The translations under genes were made by a program, and so were the position numbers. Positions 38,301 through 45,874 of a stretch of 64,000 nucleotides of DNA are shown piece by piece. The notes under the pieces were generated by a model. The model was not told the origin of the DNA. It searched no databases and saw only the letters and a program-made list of their open reading frames with translations. Origin of the DNA: an uncultured Bacteriovorax sp. (GTDB lineage: Bacteria; Bdellovibrionota; Bacteriovoracia; Bacteriovoracales; Bacteriovoracaceae); the NCBI GenBank assembly GCA_946481315.1, contig CAMLMH010000004.1, positions 62,001 through 126,000 on the forward strand, read 5' to 3'. Each line of letters opens with the position of its first letter. Position 1 is the stretch's first letter.

Positions 38301-39294
38301 CATCAACTTAAAGGTTATTGATACATTTGGTGCCGAATTTACTGCAAGCACAACAATTAGCATTGAAGGACCAGCAATAGGATTAATATGTTCAGTAACA
38401 GGCCCTTTGAATATCCATTGTGATGCTAGCGAAACAGAAACTCTTAATCAATACAAAATTACCTATTATCGTTTTGAGTTTGATCAAGACGATCTGGTTG
38501 AAAACAAAGTCGTTGATTATGAATTTAAGACACTTGGGCAACACAAAGTAAAACTCCTAGTAGGAACAGAATTTGGAGAAGTGGTCACTCGTGAGCAGGA
38601 GTTTAATTTTACATCTCAATATTTAGCACCAAAAGCAGATTTTAAATATGAACCAGGACTGTCATTTAGAACCATCTTTGATTCATCAATTTCGCTTTCT
38701 CAGGAAAGAAAAGTTAACAAATATTCATGGAATTTTGGTGATGGATCTGAACTATCTACATCGAGCAGTCCAACCCATACATTCCCAGGTGAAGGATACT
38801 ATAACGTAATTCTGGTAGTTGAAGATGAAACAGGGGCGACAGATTCTATTACTAGAAGAATCTATATTCCAAATATTGAAGTTCCAGATCCCGGACCAGC
38901 TGTTGATGACACACTATTAGGAATTGATACTGACATGAATGGTGTTAGAGATGATGTACAGAATTGGATTTTACTTGAGGCAAAAGACAATGCAAATCTT
39001 AAGAGTCTGATGATGAAAATGGCAAAGTATTATCAGTCAAATTTCACGAATGTAAACGATGAATTAAAAATTCGTGAAACTGCTAAGAAGCAAGAATATG
39101 CGAGTATTTGCTTGAGTTCACTTGTTGAAGAATCAAAAGTTGTAGAAATAGAATCGTCATTTAAATTATTTCATTTTAATACAGAGGAAAGAGTAAAGGC
39201 ATTAACTCCTATATTGCAAGCTCAGGCGGGGATGCTTTCAGAATCTAGTGCAGATATGGTCAATCCACAAGATTACTGTTTGAGGGTAGATTAA
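35326..39294 (+). CDS. Large PKD-repeat surface protein
   Basis: A 1322-residue protein made of about twelve PKD-like repeats (about residues 25-1180), recognisable from WDFGDGTSAYGE, WNFGDGSELST, NFGDGHIVT and the closing YSYPQAGLYNVTLKIED type strands. Eight repeats open with a Cys pair, mostly C-x9-C, suggesting a disulfide in each. From about residue 1193 a different 130-residue module follows (TLLGIDTDMNGVRDDV), shared with the two lipoprotein-like genes downstream. The N-terminus has a short hydrophobic stretch (LLRLAMLFVSTLLM), a weak signal peptide. PKD arrays act in adhesion or substrate binding outside the cell. First gene of an AT-rich five-gene unit; it shares one base with the next gene (TAATG). 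Confidence 0.85.
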   Translation: MTTAFALLRLAMLFVSTLLMDGSPRYFDVSPKEGNAELVVTLDAQALYDSGKANTFIWTLGNGETLTTTHPIFKYTYNQPGTFTVNLDYQYVEIDKKGRVKIKHQKDGGSVKIVVHPKPNVAPIAMLDCFAPDFLKLTCNPEGSKDSDGTIVSFKYEWGDDTHSINSDNSSATHIYQTSGEKLIRLTVTDNDGATHSVEKSFFIKENSKPAASFECVKAGFLSISCNSTSTDPDEELSQFEWTLDDGTTYSTKSFSHTFNKRPGDVALTSHNVSLKVTDSLGLTDSTAKDVEVDLEPIKEAPRGYFKAFIDGTHLNLRAFIAKTQFNTKKAFYQIFDSQNNLLHTLPLSEFYQNTLARVNLENYANYRVVLTIIDYRDQVASTTRQVQLVEDTSSLQPFVNFRAIQSNIRTVYLNLNQSFDYDENYSINEFIINLGNGEVKSLKTDTFLTYTYAEAGTYDISVTAKTNHGTEKTITQAITVTDEQVAPIKPDPTFAYRIYSFAQNVSFYNEKSGTPNGEIISYLWDFGDGTSAYGETQAHFYLPGEYIVTLTVVDTAGYSNTQTQKVTIINTGDDIVANIDCNQRQPYLDITQMCKVNALDKYNEVSRVRVVWGDGTVFTLAAPFDQRQGIYYPQKKYAAEGTYPIRLIVNTLRGDFKTHDISRTIIARRPVANIQCSVNNLLVFCDGLGSYDPKGLALTYTFNFGDGHIVTNTTGVISYSYPQAGLYNVTLKIEDPTGLSAQSSFQVQPVEPPNQLPVAKFNCDSPEPNTVYCWDDGSYDPDGSLSISKLAFDDGGFDFLNKENPTRHQFISGGQHEITLTVVDDDGGSTSLTKKFEVKSNNEPVASFECDSPSSHRLNCWTQSYDSDVNDMITSYSWKVTFNDTEELKLEGNLQAGFDHTFNHDGDVLVEHSVSDKYGATQLVTKVVTLKKNNNPISNINCFLTNGRTYQCNSNASDPDGHSLNFEWMVEGSKFTGENLLYNFTDGGQKTINLKVIDTFGAEFTASTTISIEGPAIGLICSVTGPLNIHCDASETETLNQYKITYYRFEFDQDDLVENKVVDYEFKTLGQHKVKLLVGTEFGEVVTREQEFNFTSQYLAPKADFKYEPGLSFRTIFDSSISLSQERKVNKYSWNFGDGSELSTSSSPTHTFPGEGYYNVILVVEDETGATDSITRRIYIPNIEVPDPGPAVDDTLLGIDTDMNGVRDDVQNWILLEAKDNANLKSLMMKMAKYYQSNFTNVNDELKIRETAKKQEYASICLSSLVEESKVVEIESSFKLFHFNTEERVKALTPILQAQAGMLSESSADMVNPQDYCLRVD

Positions 39295-39908
39295 TGAGAG
39301 ATTTGTTTTTGAGCTTTGCTAAGAAGATTGGACTTTTATCAGGTATGGTGGTTTTACTTTGCGGCTGCACCGAAAATGATGAAGAACGTATTTATAACGA
39401 ACTTATGAATAAAGCTCTAGCTGAGAAAAATGCACATCCTGAAGCTAAGATTTTTGATGGTGAAGTTGAACCAGAGATGCCGGATCGAAAGGTGAATGAC
39501 TCCACGTTGTTCGGTGTAGATGCCAATAGAAACGAATTAAGGGATGATGTTGAGATTTGGATAAATCGGACATTTAAGGACCCAAATATTAGAATGGCAT
39601 TTAAAAATAAACATAAAGCATTTCAAAGAATTATGAAAGCCAAGGTGGGGAATTCTGAAGTCTCGAATAGATTGATCTTGGACGAAGCTTACGCTGTTGG
39701 ATGTGCGATGACATTTTTTAGTGAATATAGAGACTTTGATAACCATAATACTAATTTAAATAAACTATCTCGCAACATAAATGATCGAGCTTTTTATTAT
39801 AACAGAATAGTATCTTATATAACAGAACCTATTGGCGGACCAGGTTATCGAGATATAAATGAGAAGAGAAATATATATTGTAAGTTTCATGTGATTATGA
39901 AGGATTAA
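39294..39908 (+). CDS. Lipoprotein with the shared DxxxN-RDDV module, copy 1
   Basis: A 204-residue lipoprotein: basic N-terminus, hydrophobic core GMVVLLCGC with the lipobox Cys25. After an acidic linker comes VNDSTLFGVDANRNELRDDVEIWI, the module also found at the end of the PKD protein, then a helical domain closing with PIGGPGYRDINEKRNIYCKF. Two further cysteines (VGCAM and IYCKF) probably pair. The D-A-N-R-N-E loop looks like a calcium-loop variant. Probably anchored in the outer membrane. Function unknown. Confidence 0.75.
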   Translation: MRDLFLSFAKKIGLLSGMVVLLCGCTENDEERIYNELMNKALAEKNAHPEAKIFDGEVEPEMPDRKVNDSTLFGVDANRNELRDDVEIWINRTFKDPNIRMAFKNKHKAFQRIMKAKVGNSEVSNRLILDEAYAVGCAMTFFSEYRDFDNHNTNLNKLSRNINDRAFYYNRIVSYITEPIGGPGYRDINEKRNIYCKFHVIMKD

Positions 39909-39909
39909 T

Positions 39910-40800
39910 ATGAAAAAAGTTTTGATTATGGCACTGCTTTTATTTTCTCTAGGTGCTAAGACGGAAGAACTAAAATGCTCCTTAAAGGGTACGAAGATAT
40001 ATACCGTAAATGGTGTTCAAAACAGTTCCGATGATGCAGTAAAGATGTTTGCAGCAATCGATGGCAAGATTATCCGAGCTCAAATTGATAAGAGCCCTGA
40101 AAATGTAGAAGTTCAAAAAATATACAATCCATCACATGGTCTGACTAATGATATGCTCGAATTGATCGCACAGGATCTTAAAGCAAGAGGTATTGTTGAA
40201 GATCCTTGGAAGTATATTGGTTTTGCCCTATTAGGTATGAAATTCTCTACACCAAGATTAGATTCAATAAGATCTAAGATTAATAAAAAAACATTGTTTG
40301 ATATAAAGGAAGAAGTCAATAAAGCCATGTATTCACCTGAGCAACTACAAAAAGCGGATGAATCAGTAGTAAATAGTTTAAAGAATGCTGTGAAAAATTC
40401 CTTAGATGTAAAAAAGAAGATTATTGTCGTTGCTCACTCTCAAGGGAATAGTGTCACAAATTTGGCAATGACTCATCTTAAGAACGATTCAAAATTTAAT
40501 AAAGATTATATGCCATATCTTGGAGTACTTCACGTTGCTTCACCTGTTAACTGGCGCGCAATCGACAATAGTCAATTGATAAAGCTTTCGAGTGACTTAA
40601 TAGTATGGAATATATTTATGCAACCATTTTCTGAATCAGCTAATTATCAACTTGTTGGCTATAAAGACTATTCGCCTGTCTCTAATACTCTCTTAAGGCT
40701 TCTTTTCAGCAATGATAAAGATTACGCTCATCATGTTCGAGGATCTTACATAGTTCAGTTCATGCAATTTAAATCTTCAAGCCTTTTGTTTAGGAGCTGA
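39910..40800 (+). CDS. Truncated alpha/beta-hydrolase-like protein, copy 1
   Basis: A signal peptide (about residues 1-20) then a domain nearly identical in order to the downstream paralogue: CSLKGTKIYTVNGVQN, SHGLTNDMLELIAQDL and the nucleophile-elbow-like VVAHSQGNS with Ser177. It matches the paralogue up to YAHH and then diverges at once into a 23-residue unrelated tail (VRGSYIVQF...) and stop, so about 310 residues (including the Ig/PKD-like and Cys-rich parts) are missing. Either a decayed copy after tandem duplication or a short secreted form. It follows the lipoprotein by 1 base. Confidence 0.65.
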   Translation: MKKVLIMALLLFSLGAKTEELKCSLKGTKIYTVNGVQNSSDDAVKMFAAIDGKIIRAQIDKSPENVEVQKIYNPSHGLTNDMLELIAQDLKARGIVEDPWKYIGFALLGMKFSTPRLDSIRSKINKKTLFDIKEEVNKAMYSPEQLQKADESVVNSLKNAVKNSLDVKKKIIVVAHSQGNSVTNLAMTHLKNDSKFNKDYMPYLGVLHVASPVNWRAIDNSQLIKLSSDLIVWNIFMQPFSESANYQLVGYKDYSPVSNTLLRLLFSNDKDYAHHVRGSYIVQFMQFKSSSLLFRS

Positions 40801-40803
40801 CTA

Positions 40804-41439
40804 ATGATTAATTTAATTAAAAAAATAATACTAATGAATAGTATAAGTCCTTATAAAAAATTCGGCTTGCTAATTGTTTTACTTGTTTCTAATTATCGTT
40901 GCACGGGGAATGAAGATGAGCGCATATATAACGAACTCATGAGTAAAGCTCTGATTGAAAAAAGTACTCATCCAGAGATAAAGATTTTTGATGGCGATGT
41001 TGAACCAGACATGCCGGATCGAAAGGTAAATGACTCCACGTTGTATGGTGTAGATGCCAATAGAAACGAATTAAGGGATGATGTTGAGATTTGGATTAAT
41101 CGCACATACAAGGATCAGAATATCAGAATGGCGTTTAAGCAGAAACATAAAGTATTTCAAAGAATCATGAAAGCAAAAATAGGAGATTCTTCAACTTCAA
41201 ATAAACTAATTCAAGAAGAGTATGAAGCAGTTCAATGTGCTGTTACCTACTTTAAAACCATTGAGGATTTTGACAAGCATGACTTGAAAGCAATTATACT
41301 TACCCGTAATAATTCCAGCCGAAATTTGCACTACAGCAACGTCGTTTATCATGTAAACGTCCCCATAGGTGGACCAGGTCTTGATAATGGAGAACAAAGA
41401 AAAAGGTATTGTAATTATCTTCAATTGCCAAAGGAATAA
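40804..41439 (+). CDS. Lipoprotein-like protein with the shared module, copy 2
   Basis: A paralogue of 39294-39908 with the same parts: RIYNELMSKALIEKS, the VNDSTLYGVDANRNELRDDV module and the C-terminal PIGGPGLDNGEQRKRYC. The N-terminus is longer and the Cys after the hydrophobic stretch lies in SNYRC, a poor lipobox, so lipidation is doubtful. AGGAG before the ATG at 40804 supports the start. Nucleotide identity to copy 1 is high in the module, consistent with a fairly recent duplication. Confidence 0.7.
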   Translation: MINLIKKIILMNSISPYKKFGLLIVLLVSNYRCTGNEDERIYNELMSKALIEKSTHPEIKIFDGDVEPDMPDRKVNDSTLYGVDANRNELRDDVEIWINRTYKDQNIRMAFKQKHKVFQRIMKAKIGDSSTSNKLIQEEYEAVQCAVTYFKTIEDFDKHDLKAIILTRNNSSRNLHYSNVVYHVNVPIGGPGLDNGEQRKRYCNYLQLPKE

Positions 41440-41441
41440 TT

Positions 41442-43265
41442 ATGAAAATGATAATGATACTAATAGGTTTTTTTCTCCCTGTTTTGGCGGAATCTGCTGA
41501 GCTGGCATGTTCTCTTAAAGGAGCAAAAATTTATACTATTAATGGAGTTAATAACAATCTTAAGAACGCTACTAAATTTGTTTCAACAGTTGAAGCAAAA
41601 GTTATTAGATCTCAAATTGATAAAAATCCACAACTAGTAGATTTTCAGAGTATATTTAACCCTTCTCATGGTCTGGCAAATGATGCTCTCGAATTACTTG
41701 CTCAGGATCTCCGAGCGCGAGGAATTACCGATAATCCTTGGAAATACATAGGTGCAGCTTTAACCGGAGTTCAATCAGGTTTACCTGCAATTGGATTGCA
41801 GAGATTGACAATTAATGCTGTAACTTTAGCTGGAATGAATGAAGAAATTAACAGAATTATGTATTCACCTGAACAATTAAGTAAAGCTGATGAAAAAGTT
41901 GTTCAGGAGTTAAAGGGAGCCGTTAAAGGGTCTTTAGATTTAAAAAAGAAAGTTATTGTCGTAGCTCACTCTCAGGGGAATAGTGTCACGAATTTAGCTA
42001 TGACACACCTGAAGAATGATACAAAATTCATCAAAGACTATAAGCCATATTTAGGTGTTCTTCACGTTGCTACACCTGTGAACTGGCGTGCAATCGACAA
42101 TAGTCAGCTGATTAAACTTTCGAGCGACTTAATAGTCTGGAATATATTGATGCAACCATTTTCTGAATCAGCTAATTATCAACTTGTAGGTTATAAAGAC
42201 TATTCACCTGTCTCTAATACTCTTTTACGGCTTCTTTTCAGTAATGACAAAGATTATGCTCATCATGGAATGGTTGAAACATATTTAAATGATCAATATG
42301 ATGCTTATCCAATCGGACAAAATATAGCTCCTAAAAATATGGTCCAAATATTTAATGAGAATATGCGTCAAATTGCACTAAAACTTGAAGATAATTGCGA
42401 AGTTCCAAACATTAAAATAAGATCACCTTTAATAGAGCCAGATTTTGTAACTGGTTTTAATAAAATTAACACTTATGCTGGTTCACTAGTCCAATTATTG
42501 ATTGTCGATGATAATGAAAATTACGATGCAACTAAAACGACTTTTAATTGGCAAATTAGAAAAGTAGGGCACGAAGTAAAGTTCCCTAATGTAAATGGTG
42601 CAACTTCAATTATCCCAATGAGCATGCCTTATAATGATTTTGTTTATGAAGTTACAGTTACAGCAACAAATATTAAAGAGAAAAAATCAACCGCTGTCTT
42701 TAACTTTACAGTAAAAAACAATAGGCCACCGACCTTGTCTGCAGGTGGTGTATCTTGTAGTTGGAGTGATACTTCTCAGTATGCTGATGGAACAGGAACT
42801 TCAATAGTAACAGTAAGAGATGATTCCTATTCATTGGATGGTTATCAATTTTCTGTTGGAGTGCCATACAAGGCGACAGATCATCCTGTTTCGATTACAG
42901 ATAATTTCGGAGAGGTCGGAACTACGACAATAGCAAATTCTTGCGAAAGAACACCTTTGACATATGAAGTGTGGGGTATGTGTCAACTTGGTGGTCCCCC
43001 AGGAATAGATTGTTACTTTTCTCCTAGAGATCCTAAGTGCGACAAATCCTATCAAACTGGAGTGCAATTTAATGAATTAAGAATTTATACTCCTGGTAGC
43101 ACATCATGGTACAGAGGACTATTGTCACATGGTTACGAAGGAGGACCGGCCACAGAATTCTTTACAGATCCAAATGATCCTACTGTGTTAATTTCTTATC
43201 CCCCAGGAGATTTATGTACGGCCGGAGCAGAGGCCTATGAGAACCCTTGGATTAGAATTCAATAA
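41442..43265 (+). CDS. Exported alpha/beta-hydrolase-like protein with C-terminal Ig/PKD-like domain, copy 2
   Basis: A 607-residue protein with a signal peptide (about residues 1-20, ending LAESAE). Residues 20 to about 300 are a hydrolase-like domain with VVAHSQGNSVTNLAM (Ser177), similar to lipases/esterases, though Asp and His partners were not identified. A beta-sandwich domain of Ig/PKD type follows (about 355-435; TTFNWQIRKVGHEVKF, VTATNIKEKKSTAVFNF), then a Cys-rich C-terminal region (about 440-607) with at least eight Cys. It could be a secreted enzyme acting with the PKD and lipoprotein gene products. Last gene of the AT-rich unit. Confidence 0.7.
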   Translation: MKMIMILIGFFLPVLAESAELACSLKGAKIYTINGVNNNLKNATKFVSTVEAKVIRSQIDKNPQLVDFQSIFNPSHGLANDALELLAQDLRARGITDNPWKYIGAALTGVQSGLPAIGLQRLTINAVTLAGMNEEINRIMYSPEQLSKADEKVVQELKGAVKGSLDLKKKVIVVAHSQGNSVTNLAMTHLKNDTKFIKDYKPYLGVLHVATPVNWRAIDNSQLIKLSSDLIVWNILMQPFSESANYQLVGYKDYSPVSNTLLRLLFSNDKDYAHHGMVETYLNDQYDAYPIGQNIAPKNMVQIFNENMRQIALKLEDNCEVPNIKIRSPLIEPDFVTGFNKINTYAGSLVQLLIVDDNENYDATKTTFNWQIRKVGHEVKFPNVNGATSIIPMSMPYNDFVYEVTVTATNIKEKKSTAVFNFTVKNNRPPTLSAGGVSCSWSDTSQYADGTGTSIVTVRDDSYSLDGYQFSVGVPYKATDHPVSITDNFGEVGTTTIANSCERTPLTYEVWGMCQLGGPPGIDCYFSPRDPKCDKSYQTGVQFNELRIYTPGSTSWYRGLLSHGYEGGPATEFFTDPNDPTVLISYPPGDLCTAGAEAYENPWIRIQ

Positions 43266-43288
43266 TTTCTTGAAGGAGAAAAGATTTT

Positions 43289-44221
43289 TTAGATTCCCGG
43301 AATCTGATTTATCCGCATCACCTTCTCATACGTTTCTAAATGATGATCAGAAAGTCTTCTGGAGTGCATGCACTCGCGTGCTGAATCGTAGACGAAATCG
43401 TCTGCTCCCTGAATGAGAATGCCTTCGACTTTGCGGGTTTTGGCATTGAAGACTGGAGAGCCGGAATTGCCGCCGTATGAATCGAGGTTTGCTGTGAAGT
43501 AATCTTTGCGCAAAAACCACGATTTGAGTTTGGTTTCGCGCTCAACACTGTTCATGCGGGAAACGACTCCGCCGGAAGTTGCTTTCATTGGAAGACCGAG
43601 TGGGTGACCGATAACGATAAGTGGTGTACCGAGATTTACTTTGCCGAATTTTCTGAGTTTAAGTGGTTTGTAGTTGACGACGTCACGATCGAGTTCGATG
43701 ACGGCGTAATCGGCCACTTCAGTGCTACTGTAGTTGTAGCGCTGTTTGATGATTTTTTTGCAGCTGTAAACGAGTTCTTTACTAAAGTCGGATACACCGT
43801 CTTTGAAGCCGAATACCCAGCGGTTGTTTTCACAGTCTTTTTCATTGAGCATACAGTGACCGGCCGTCACCAGTGTTTTTGGACCGGCGAGGAATCCACT
43901 ACAAGTTCCGAGCGAGTATTGGTTAATGAAGCGCTCTTCTTTACATAGCTGAGGCATTGCTTTTTCCAGTGTGATGAATGGAAAGAGAATGCGATCAGGA
44001 TTCGTGCGATCGGGAATGAGTCTGCGTTTAGAAATTTTTACAGCAATTGATTGGGAGAGATCGACTAGTTCCGAATCGTTTAAGTGATCAATTTCCACAC
44101 GATCGTCTTTGCCGTAGATGAGGTCTGTGCCTGACTGGCCGAGATCGAAGTCAAAGGCATTCGTATTAAGCGTGAAAAAAAGACAGACAAGGCCTGTCAA
44201 TCTGTGAACAGATTTATTCAT
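43289..44221 (-). CDS. Exported trypsin-like serine protease
   Basis: A chymotrypsin-fold protease with all three catalytic residues: His in LVTAGHCML, Asp in DYAVIELDRDV and Ser in SYGGNSGSPVF. It resembles V8/glutamyl endopeptidase-like enzymes. I chose the ATG at 44221 (MNKSVHRLTGL), which gives a clean signal peptide (to about residue 22) and a G-rich sequence before it; the longer frame from 44284 is unlikely. Six cysteines may form disulfides. Probably secreted. It converges with the AT-rich unit, 23 bases from its end. Confidence 0.87.
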   Translation of the reverse strand: MNKSVHRLTGLVCLFFTLNTNAFDFDLGQSGTDLIYGKDDRVEIDHLNDSELVDLSQSIAVKISKRRLIPDRTNPDRILFPFITLEKAMPQLCKEERFINQYSLGTCSGFLAGPKTLVTAGHCMLNEKDCENNRWVFGFKDGVSDFSKELVYSCKKIIKQRYNYSSTEVADYAVIELDRDVVNYKPLKLRKFGKVNLGTPLIVIGHPLGLPMKATSGGVVSRMNSVERETKLKSWFLRKDYFTANLDSYGGNSGSPVFNAKTRKVEGILIQGADDFVYDSARECMHSRRLSDHHLETYEKVMRINQIPGI

Positions 44222-44316
44222 AGTTGGCCCCCCAAGGCCTTTGGAAAAATACACGTGGTGTAAATATGACTCCAGACAGAGCATGACAAGGGAGCTGGTA
44301 AATTCTTCATAGGAAC

Positions 44317-44342
44317 AAAAAAAGGGAAGCTTAAAGCTTCCC
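44317..44342 (-). terminator. Terminator of the outer-membrane barrel gene
   Basis: A perfect 7-base stem GGGAAGC/GCTTCCC with a 5-base loop lies at 44324-44342; in the minus direction it is followed by a run of seven T (complement of 44317-44323). It sits 25 bases after the stop codon of the barrel gene. Confidence 0.75.
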
Positions 44343-44367
44343 CTTCATTCGTGAAATTGGATATTTT

Positions 44368-45573
44368 TTAGAACCAGAAAGATACAGTAGAGGCCAGTTT
44401 AAAGGCTTCAGAATTAGCGTTGTAGACGCCGCGGATGAAAGTCAGGTCTTTGACTCCATTTCTCTCAGCAAGTTTGCGCTCATAAAGACCACCAAAGGTC
44501 AGGTGAGAGGATTTTGTCAGCTTATATTTAACACCCGCTTCGATTTTTCCGGTGAATGTTTTTACAGTGGCATTACTGCGTGCCGCTTGATCACTTGTCG
44601 GAGCGTAGCTTGTTCCATTTTCGGTAAAGGCCGCGTAGGTATGGGCCAGGTCTTTAACGTATAGATATTCGTTGTTAACGAGAGCACTCCATTTTTCATC
44701 CAGATAATATTCAGCCCCTACTTGCAGGAAGTATTCGTTTTTAGCTTTCGTGGTGAAAGATTCGTATGGAAGGCGGTGAGTGAAGCCATAGAGAGCATCA
44801 ATCCATAATTCCATTGAAGAAGTTTCGTAGTTTGCGCCAAGATCCAGACCCCATGTAGGTCTGTCCGCGAATTCGTTTTTGTAGAAAAGTTGTCCGAAAG
44901 AGAATTTCCAGTCTTCCTTGGCAAAGAGTTCTAGTTTGTTAGCAAGGCCCAGTTGCTTGCTGGTGTTAAATGCGGTGACTTGTTCAGTTCTATAGCCGCT
45001 AATCTGGCTAACACGATTGGCGCCACTACCGGATGAAGTTGTAATATATTGAAGTTTTCCGTCCTGAGTATAGTCGAATTCATCACTGTCACCGAAGAAG
45101 GTGAACTGGTTAATGAAGCCTTGTGAGCGGCCGCCATAAGAGACAGCAATAAAAGCTTTACGGGAGATTTTGCGGAAAGAATTCTCGGTGGAGATGACAG
45201 TTCCCCCGTCCTGATAAGAGTTTTCAATAACACCCCAGTGCAGGTTTTGAAAACGGACAACACCTTTACCCAGTGAGATTCGCCAGTTTTTGATCCCTTT
45301 ATAAGTAGCGTAAGCTTCTTCAAAAATGTTGTTTTCTTTTTCCAGTTTTCCGTCGAGGTCGAGTTTGATGGCCGCTGTGACATCGTCTTGTTCAGCAAAA
45401 ATTTTCAGATCAAGAACACCGATACCAATGACGGCAGCTCCGGTTTCGCGATGAATTTTTTCGTAGTTTAGAGCATCGAGGGCAATAAATCCTCTAAGTG
45501 AGGTTTCAAGAGCGTGCGATTGTGTCGGCGCAAACGTTGACAGCAGGAAAAGCGTGAAAAGAGCCTTTTTCAT
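44368..45573 (-). CDS. Outer-membrane beta-barrel (porin-like) protein
   Basis: A signal peptide (about residues 1-22, ending SHALE) precedes a 380-residue beta-rich protein with alternating aromatic and polar strands such as WSALVNNEYLYV and YKLTKSSHLTFGGLYERK. It ends in STVSFWF, a terminal aromatic signature of barrels handled by the BAM complex. A G-rich ribosome binding site precedes the ATG. Probably a channel or structural outer-membrane protein; substrate unknown. Confidence 0.75.
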   Translation of the reverse strand: MKKALFTLFLLSTFAPTQSHALETSLRGFIALDALNYEKIHRETGAAVIGIGVLDLKIFAEQDDVTAAIKLDLDGKLEKENNIFEEAYATYKGIKNWRISLGKGVVRFQNLHWGVIENSYQDGGTVISTENSFRKISRKAFIAVSYGGRSQGFINQFTFFGDSDEFDYTQDGKLQYITTSSGSGANRVSQISGYRTEQVTAFNTSKQLGLANKLELFAKEDWKFSFGQLFYKNEFADRPTWGLDLGANYETSSMELWIDALYGFTHRLPYESFTTKAKNEYFLQVGAEYYLDEKWSALVNNEYLYVKDLAHTYAAFTENGTSYAPTSDQAARSNATVKTFTGKIEAGVKYKLTKSSHLTFGGLYERKLAERNGVKDLTFIRGVYNANSEAFKLASTVSFWF

Positions 45574-45618
45574 TGATCCCCCAATACATGAATGTAGATG
45601 GGGGATTGTGTATCATTA

Positions 45619-45798
45619 TTAACGCTCTTTTTCTATACACTTTTCAACAGAATCAAAATAAGAATGATACTCACCCTTAACATGTTCTGCACAATCGGAG
45701 CTTGCCACACTTCGCCCTTCTACCGGACGGTGTGAACATGACACCAAGGTAGTCGCAAATGTAAGGAACAGGCCAAACGAGATGATAGATTTTTTCAT
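45619..45798 (-). CDS. Small lipoprotein, 59 residues
   Basis: A short frame with GGAGG before the ATG. The N-terminus MKKSIISFGLFLTFATTLVSC ends in a good lipobox (LVSC, Cys21), then a 38-residue mature part with two more Cys. Fills most of the gap between the barrel gene and menC. Function unknown. Confidence 0.65.
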   Translation of the reverse strand: MKKSIISFGLFLTFATTLVSCSHRPVEGRSVASSDCAEHVKGEYHSYFDSVEKCIEKER

Positions 45799-45874
45799 GA
45801 CTCCTCCTGCCTTTATTTTACTCCCGATAAGCGTGGTGGAGAAGGTAAAAAATATTGCCGAGCAGAGTGTTTCC

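Noticed and set aside
39294..43265. Tandem gene-pair duplication as a transposon
   Set aside because: No transposase, terminal inverted repeats or target-site duplication seen; it is a coding-sequence duplication.
43604..43948. Plus-strand 114-residue frame
   Set aside because: Antisense to the serine protease, whose three catalytic motifs are intact.
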